Shown: positions 6,913 to 9,537 of the stretch, piece by piece
Numbering within the stretch: the stretch's first letter is position 1
How the letters are laid out: every line of letters starts with the position of its first letter
Assembly: GCA_003554665.1 (NCBI GenBank)
Contig: PWGY01000162.1
Location: forward strand, 1 to 9,537
DNA from: Bacteroidales bacterium
GTDB lineage: Bacteria; Bacteroidota; Bacteroidia; Bacteroidales; UBA7960
Length of the DNA stretch: 9,537 nucleotides
Direction: 5' to 3'
Made by a program: the position numbers and the translations under genes
Notes under the pieces: generated by a model
Databases searched by the model: none
The model's input: only the letters and a program-made list of their open reading frames with translations
Told to the model about the DNA's origin: nothing

Positions 6913-8475
6913 TCAAAACTTAATTTCATCCTCCAGTTTATTGAAAAACCGGTATTCAAGAAAATGATAGGATGTGGAAGGATAAACTTTAATCCACTGC
7001 CTGTACTTTAAGAACCATTTCATCCTGATCGACAAAAGCCCTTTGGTAAGATATGATACGATGAAGGGATGTGCCCTCAGGGTAAGGGAAGTTTCGTTCT
7101 GCTCCCTGATCAGGTAACGCAGGTTGCTTTCAATCTCATCAATCAGGATAATGCTGGGCTTCACCTTGCCTGTTCCACCGCATGCCGGGCATTTTTCCAG
7201 TGTCTCCACGCTGGTTTCTGTTCTCACCCGCTGGCGTGTGATTTGCACAAGGCCGAACTTGCTTGGCGGAAGGATGTTGTGCTTGGCCCTGTCTTTTTTC
7301 ATCTCCTCCTTCATCCGCTCGTAAAGCTTCCTTCGGTTGGCAGATTGTATCATATCAATGAAATCCACCACAATAATTCCGCCCATATCGCGGAGCCTGA
7401 GTTGCCTTGCAATTTCAGCTGCCGCTTCCAGGTTTACGTCAAGCGCATTGTCTTCCTGGCTGTTGTCACTTTTCATCCGCTGACCACTATTCACGTCAAT
7501 GACATGGAGGGCTTCGGTATGTTCAATGACCAGGTAAGCACCACTTTTCACTGAAACGACTTTGCCAAAAGAGCCTTTGATCTGTTTTTCAACACCAAAG
7601 TGATCAAAAATCGGGGCTTTGCCCTTGTAAAGTTTCAGGATGTCAAGCTTGTCGGGGGCGATTGTTTTGATGTACTCCCTGAGCTCCTCGAATACAGCAG
7701 GATCGTTTACATGGATGTTGTTGAACGATTCGTTCAGAAAATCACGAAGCATGGCAGAGGAGCGGGCCATTTCACCCAGAATGATGCGGGGTGGCTTGGT
7801 ATAAGCAAGCTTTTCAGCAATACTGTACCACTTACTTATAAGGTTGTTCAGATCGGCGTCCAGGTCGGCTACCATTTTGCCCTCTGCCACTGTGCGTATA
7901 ATCACACCGAAATTTTTGGGTTTGATGCTTTGCACCAGGCGCTTGAGCCTGCTTTTTTCTTCGGAGTTCTGAATCTTCTGTGATACAGAGATCCGGTCGG
8001 AGAATGGCACCAGTACCAGGTATCTGCCTGCCAGCGAGATCTCACTGGTAATCCTGGGGCCTTTGGTCGAAATGGGTTCTTTGGCGATCTGAACAAGCAC
8101 AGGGTGGTTGGAGGTCAACACATTGGTGATCTTCCCTGTTTTCTCAATGTCTTTTTCCAGGTGAAAGTTTTCCATGGCCAGAACTTTGGTTTTGCCGGCC
8201 ATGGCCAGTTTGGTGTACTTGTTCAGACTGTTGATCTGGCTTCCCAGATCCAGGTAGTGTAAGAAAGCATCCTTCTCATACCCTACATCAACAAAGGCGG
8301 CATTTAACCCGGAAATGATCTTTTTTACCTTACCGAGGTAAATGTCGCCAACTGAGAAACTGTTATTCTTTCGCTCGCGGTGGAGTTCCACCAGTCGTTT
8401 GTCTTCGAGCAAAGAAATAACAACTTCTGTTGTGCCGGAATCAATGATTAATTCTTTGTTCACAGTTGAAGTCAA
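6913..8475 (-). CDS. rng: Ribonuclease G (RNase E/G family)
   Basis: A 520-residue single-strand endoribonuclease of the RNase E/G family, which matures rRNA and starts mRNA decay. The S1 RNA-binding domain lies near residues 38-125 (VGDIYLGKVKKIISGLNAAFVDVGYEKDAFLH). The catalytic DNase I-like domain has its two metal-binding aspartates at Asp327 (HVIDVNSG) and Asp371 (GGIIVVDFIDM). The zinc-link motif CPACGGTG at 429-436 supports dimer-of-dimer assembly as in E. coli RNase E. The protein ends soon after the catalytic core and has no long scaffold tail, so RNase G is the better name than RNase E. The start MTSTVNKELIIDSG fits the usual N-terminus; no Shine-Dalgarno is obvious. It heads a tight group with recX and prfB. 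Its leader holds several hairpins, of interest because E. coli RNase E controls its own mRNA through 5' leader structure. Confidence 0.95.
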   Translation of the reverse strand: MTSTVNKELIIDSGTTEVVISLLEDKRLVELHRERKNNSFSVGDIYLGKVKKIISGLNAAFVDVGYEKDAFLHYLDLGSQINSLNKYTKLAMAGKTKVLAMENFHLEKDIEKTGKITNVLTSNHPVLVQIAKEPISTKGPRITSEISLAGRYLVLVPFSDRISVSQKIQNSEEKSRLKRLVQSIKPKNFGVIIRTVAEGKMVADLDADLNNLISKWYSIAEKLAYTKPPRIILGEMARSSAMLRDFLNESFNNIHVNDPAVFEELREYIKTIAPDKLDILKLYKGKAPIFDHFGVEKQIKGSFGKVVSVKSGAYLVIEHTEALHVIDVNSGQRMKSDNSQEDNALDVNLEAAAEIARQLRLRDMGGIIVVDFIDMIQSANRRKLYERMKEEMKKDRAKHNILPPSKFGLVQITRQRVRTETSVETLEKCPACGGTGKVKPSIILIDEIESNLRYLIREQNETSLTLRAHPFIVSYLTKGLLSIRMKWFLKYRQWIKVYPSTSYHFLEYRFFNKLEDEIKF

Positions 8476-8522
8476 TTAATTAGTTCACATTCCATTACAG
8501 ATTCATGGGTGAGAGGATACAA

Positions 8523-8542
8523 AAGCCGAAATTCACCGGCTT
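8523..8542 (-). repeat. Hairpin in the rng leader
   Basis: AAGCCG (8523-8528) and CGGCTT (8537-8542) form a 6-bp stem with an 8-base loop. On the minus strand the second arm runs into TTTTG, so it resembles a weak terminator or an mRNA leader structure. It lies 48 bases upstream of the rng start. Confidence 0.5.
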
Positions 8543-8554
8543 GTCAAAATAAAA

Positions 8555-8583
8555 TTACATAATACCCTGCAGGCATTATGTAA
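8555..8583. repeat. 29-base near-palindrome between the COX24-like gene and rng
   Basis: TTACATAAT (8555-8563) and ATTATGTAA (8575-8583) are perfect 9-bp arms around an 11-base centre that itself contains the palindrome CCTGCAGG (8566-8573). On the minus strand it is followed by TTTTATTTTG, so it can act as a second terminator; as DNA it could equally be a protein-binding site. Confidence 0.6.
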
Positions 8584-8591
8584 TAAAAGGC

Positions 8592-8625
8592 AAAAAAGTA
8601 ATACGGGGGCAGGAGGCGCCCCCGT
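8592..8625 (-). terminator. Rho-independent terminator after the hup/COX24-like unit
   Basis: Read on the minus strand, ACGGGGGC (8625-8618) pairs perfectly with GCCCCCGT (8610-8603) around a 7-base loop. ATTAC and then a run of six T (8597-8592) follow. It lies 8 bases after the stop of the 29-codon gene and supports that gene being real and the last one of its transcript. Confidence 0.9.
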
Positions 8626-8632
8626 GATTGCG

Positions 8633-8722
8633 TTATTTCTTCTTATGCCTGTTTTTGCGCAGACGCTTCTTGCGCTTGTGGGTTGACATCTTGTGCCTTT
8701 TTCTCTTTTTTCCGCTTGGCAT
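8633..8722 (-). CDS. 29-residue AURKAIP1/COX24-domain basic protein, probable ribosomal protein
   Basis: A very short gene: ATG at 8722, TAA at 8633-8635, 29 residues. The product opens MPSGKKRKRHKM and continues STHKRKKRLRKNRHKKK; about two thirds of it is Lys, Arg or His. From memory this matches the small Bacteroidota proteins annotated as AURKAIP1/COX24 domain-containing. The family's mitochondrial member is ribosomal small-subunit protein mS38, and the mycobacterial counterpart is bS22, which binds the 30S subunit, so a role in the small ribosomal subunit is the best inference. The gene starts 50 bases after the hup stop on the same strand and ends 8 bases before a strong terminator, which places it in a hup transcript. 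The purine-rich ATATATGCC start region shows no Shine-Dalgarno. Coding status is well supported by composition and context; the exact function is inferred. Confidence 0.85.
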   Translation of the reverse strand: MPSGKKRKRHKMSTHKRKKRLRKNRHKKK

Positions 8723-8772
8723 ATATTTGATGTGTTAATGGTTTTTACTTTGGCTGCCGAACAACATCCGGA

Positions 8773-9063
8773 TTAAGATGGGTTTACAGACGCCTTAACT
8801 TCGCTGACAAATTCTTTCGCTGGTTTAAAAGAAGGGATGCAATGTGCAGGAATGATAATGGTTGTATTTTTGGAAATATTTCTTCCGGTCTTTTCAGCCC
8901 GCTCCTTGATGATGAAGCTGCCAAAACCACGCAGATAGACGTTCTCCCCTTTCACCAGTGAATTTTTCACGGAGTTCATGAAAGCTTCCACAGTGGCCTG
9001 AACATCCTTCTTTTCGATGCCGGTTTTGGCGGCAATTTCCGTTACGATTTCAGCTTTAGTCAT
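8773..9063 (-). CDS. hup: HU family DNA-binding protein
   Basis: A 96-residue histone-like protein of the HU/IHF family, which binds and bends DNA as a dimer and compacts the nucleoid. The N-terminal helices (MTKAEIVTEIAAKTGIEKKDVQATVEAF) form the dimer base. The signature ENVYLRGFGSFIIKERAEK at 40-58 is followed by the DNA-binding arm GRNISKNTTIIIPAHCIPSF at 60-79; the proline in IIIPAH is where the arm tip intercalates in HU-type proteins. The closing KPAKEFVSEVK is typical. The length is normal and the ATG at 9063 is the natural start. Its promoter is well placed upstream, in the gap shared with mutY. The gene is followed by the COX24-like gene in the same direction. HU rather than IHF is the likely name, but the sequence alone does not separate them fully. 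Confidence 0.95.
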   Translation of the reverse strand: MTKAEIVTEIAAKTGIEKKDVQATVEAFMNSVKNSLVKGENVYLRGFGSFIIKERAEKTGRNISKNTTIIIPAHCIPSFKPAKEFVSEVKASVNPS

Positions 9064-9119
9064 AATGTTTACTTTTTGGTTATAAGCGAATTATACTGTT
9101 TTTTCCTGTTTCAGGGTTG

Positions 9120-9155
9120 CAAAGATAAACTTTTTCCGGATCACAAGGAAACAAA
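9120..9155 (-). promoter_or_regulatory. Bacteroidota-type promoter for hup
   Basis: On the minus strand TATCTTTG (9127-9120) matches the -7 consensus TAnnTTTG exactly and continues as TTTGC, the common natural form. TTTG at 9155-9152 could serve as the -33 element, though the 24-base spacing is a few bases longer than usual. Transcription would start near 9113, leaving a leader of about 50 bases before the ATG at 9063. Confidence 0.6.
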
Positions 9156-9224
9156 TTAATTATTTTTACATCAACCGGTTAGAGTGCCAGTCCGAAAATT
9201 TACTGACCAATTTTTCAGCTGCTT

Positions 9225-9537
9225 ATGGATTTTTCTTCCCGTCTTATTCGCTGGTATGACCTGAACGGCAGGTCGCTTCCCTGGAGGGATACCCGTGATC
9301 CTTACCATATATGGATCTCTGAAGTCATTCTTCAGCAAACCCGCATGGATCAGGGGCTTTCATATTACCTGCGTTTCCTGGAAAGATTTCCGGATGTGTT
9401 TCAGCTGGCTGCAGCAACGGAGGAGCAGGTTTTACGGATTTGGCAGGGTCTCGGGTACTATTCCAGGGCGAGAAACCTTCACCGGGCCGCCAGGGAAGTG
9501 GCGGAGCACTACGGAGGCAGCCTTCCTGCCAGCAGTA
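9225..9537 (+). CDS. mutY: A/G-specific adenine glycosylase MutY, N-terminal part
   Basis: The first 104 residues of MutY, cut off by the window end. MutY removes adenine mispaired with 8-oxoguanine and so prevents G-to-T changes after oxidative damage. The N-terminus MDFSSRLIRWYDLNGRSLPW leads into RDPYHIWISEVILQQTRMDQ; Glu33 in that block corresponds to the catalytic glutamate of E. coli MutY (Glu37). WQGLGYYSRARNLHRAA at about 84-100 is the family's next signature. The helix-hairpin-helix, iron-sulfur cluster and C-terminal 8-oxoG domains would lie beyond the window. The ATG at 9225 gives the normal short lead before the RWY...LPWR block. It is divergent from hup with 161 bases between the starts; a partial -7 match, TATTTTTA at 9161-9168, is the best promoter candidate I see for it. 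Confidence 0.95.
   Translation, partial: MDFSSRLIRWYDLNGRSLPWRDTRDPYHIWISEVILQQTRMDQGLSYYLRFLERFPDVFQLAAATEEQVLRIWQGLGYYSRARNLHRAAREVAEHYGGSLPASS

Overview
The window reads as ordinary chromosome from a member of the Bacteroidota, most likely the order Bacteroidales or a near relative. The evidence is an EF-G paralogue of the Bacteroides EF-G2 type, a 29-residue COX24-like basic protein of the kind found in this phylum, a good Bacteroidota-type -7 element (TAnnTTTG) upstream of the HU gene, and gene starts that mostly lack a Shine-Dalgarno sequence. I see no insertion sequence, phage gene, CRISPR array, tRNA or rRNA.

Layout. Bases 1-445 (+) hold the 3' end of an EF-G-like translation GTPase gene, closed by a hairpin terminator at 469-500. 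An AbgT-family membrane transporter follows at 661-2241 (+). It meets, tail to tail, a gene for adenosylcobalamin-dependent ribonucleotide reductase (nrdJ, 2369-5032, -), and a composite hairpin terminator at 2291-2346 lies between them. The rest up to 9063 is on the minus strand. In transcription order it runs: HU DNA-binding protein (8773-9063), the 29-residue COX24-like protein (8633-8722), a strong terminator, RNase G (rng, 6913-8475), recX (6422-6877) and release factor 2 (prfB, 5314-6397). mutY starts divergently at 9225 (+) and runs off the end.

How the genes fit together. hup plus the small basic gene looks like one short transcription unit. rng, recX and prfB are separated by only 35 and 24 bases and look like a second unit, mixing RNA decay, recombination control and translation termination. 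nrdJ comes after prfB on the same strand, but a 281-base gap rich in inverted repeats separates them, so it is probably expressed on its own. The AbgT transporter has no partner gene here.

The best signals are annotation-level. prfB is read through a programmed +1 frameshift (in-frame TGA after codon 21, with a perfect AGGAGG upstream), so a plain ORF search loses its N-terminus. The small basic gene is easily missed because of its size. The hup/COX24-to-rng gap holds three hairpins in a row, and the prfB-nrdJ gap holds two large inverted repeats. I do not see a new multi-gene system, and most of the window is conserved housekeeping.
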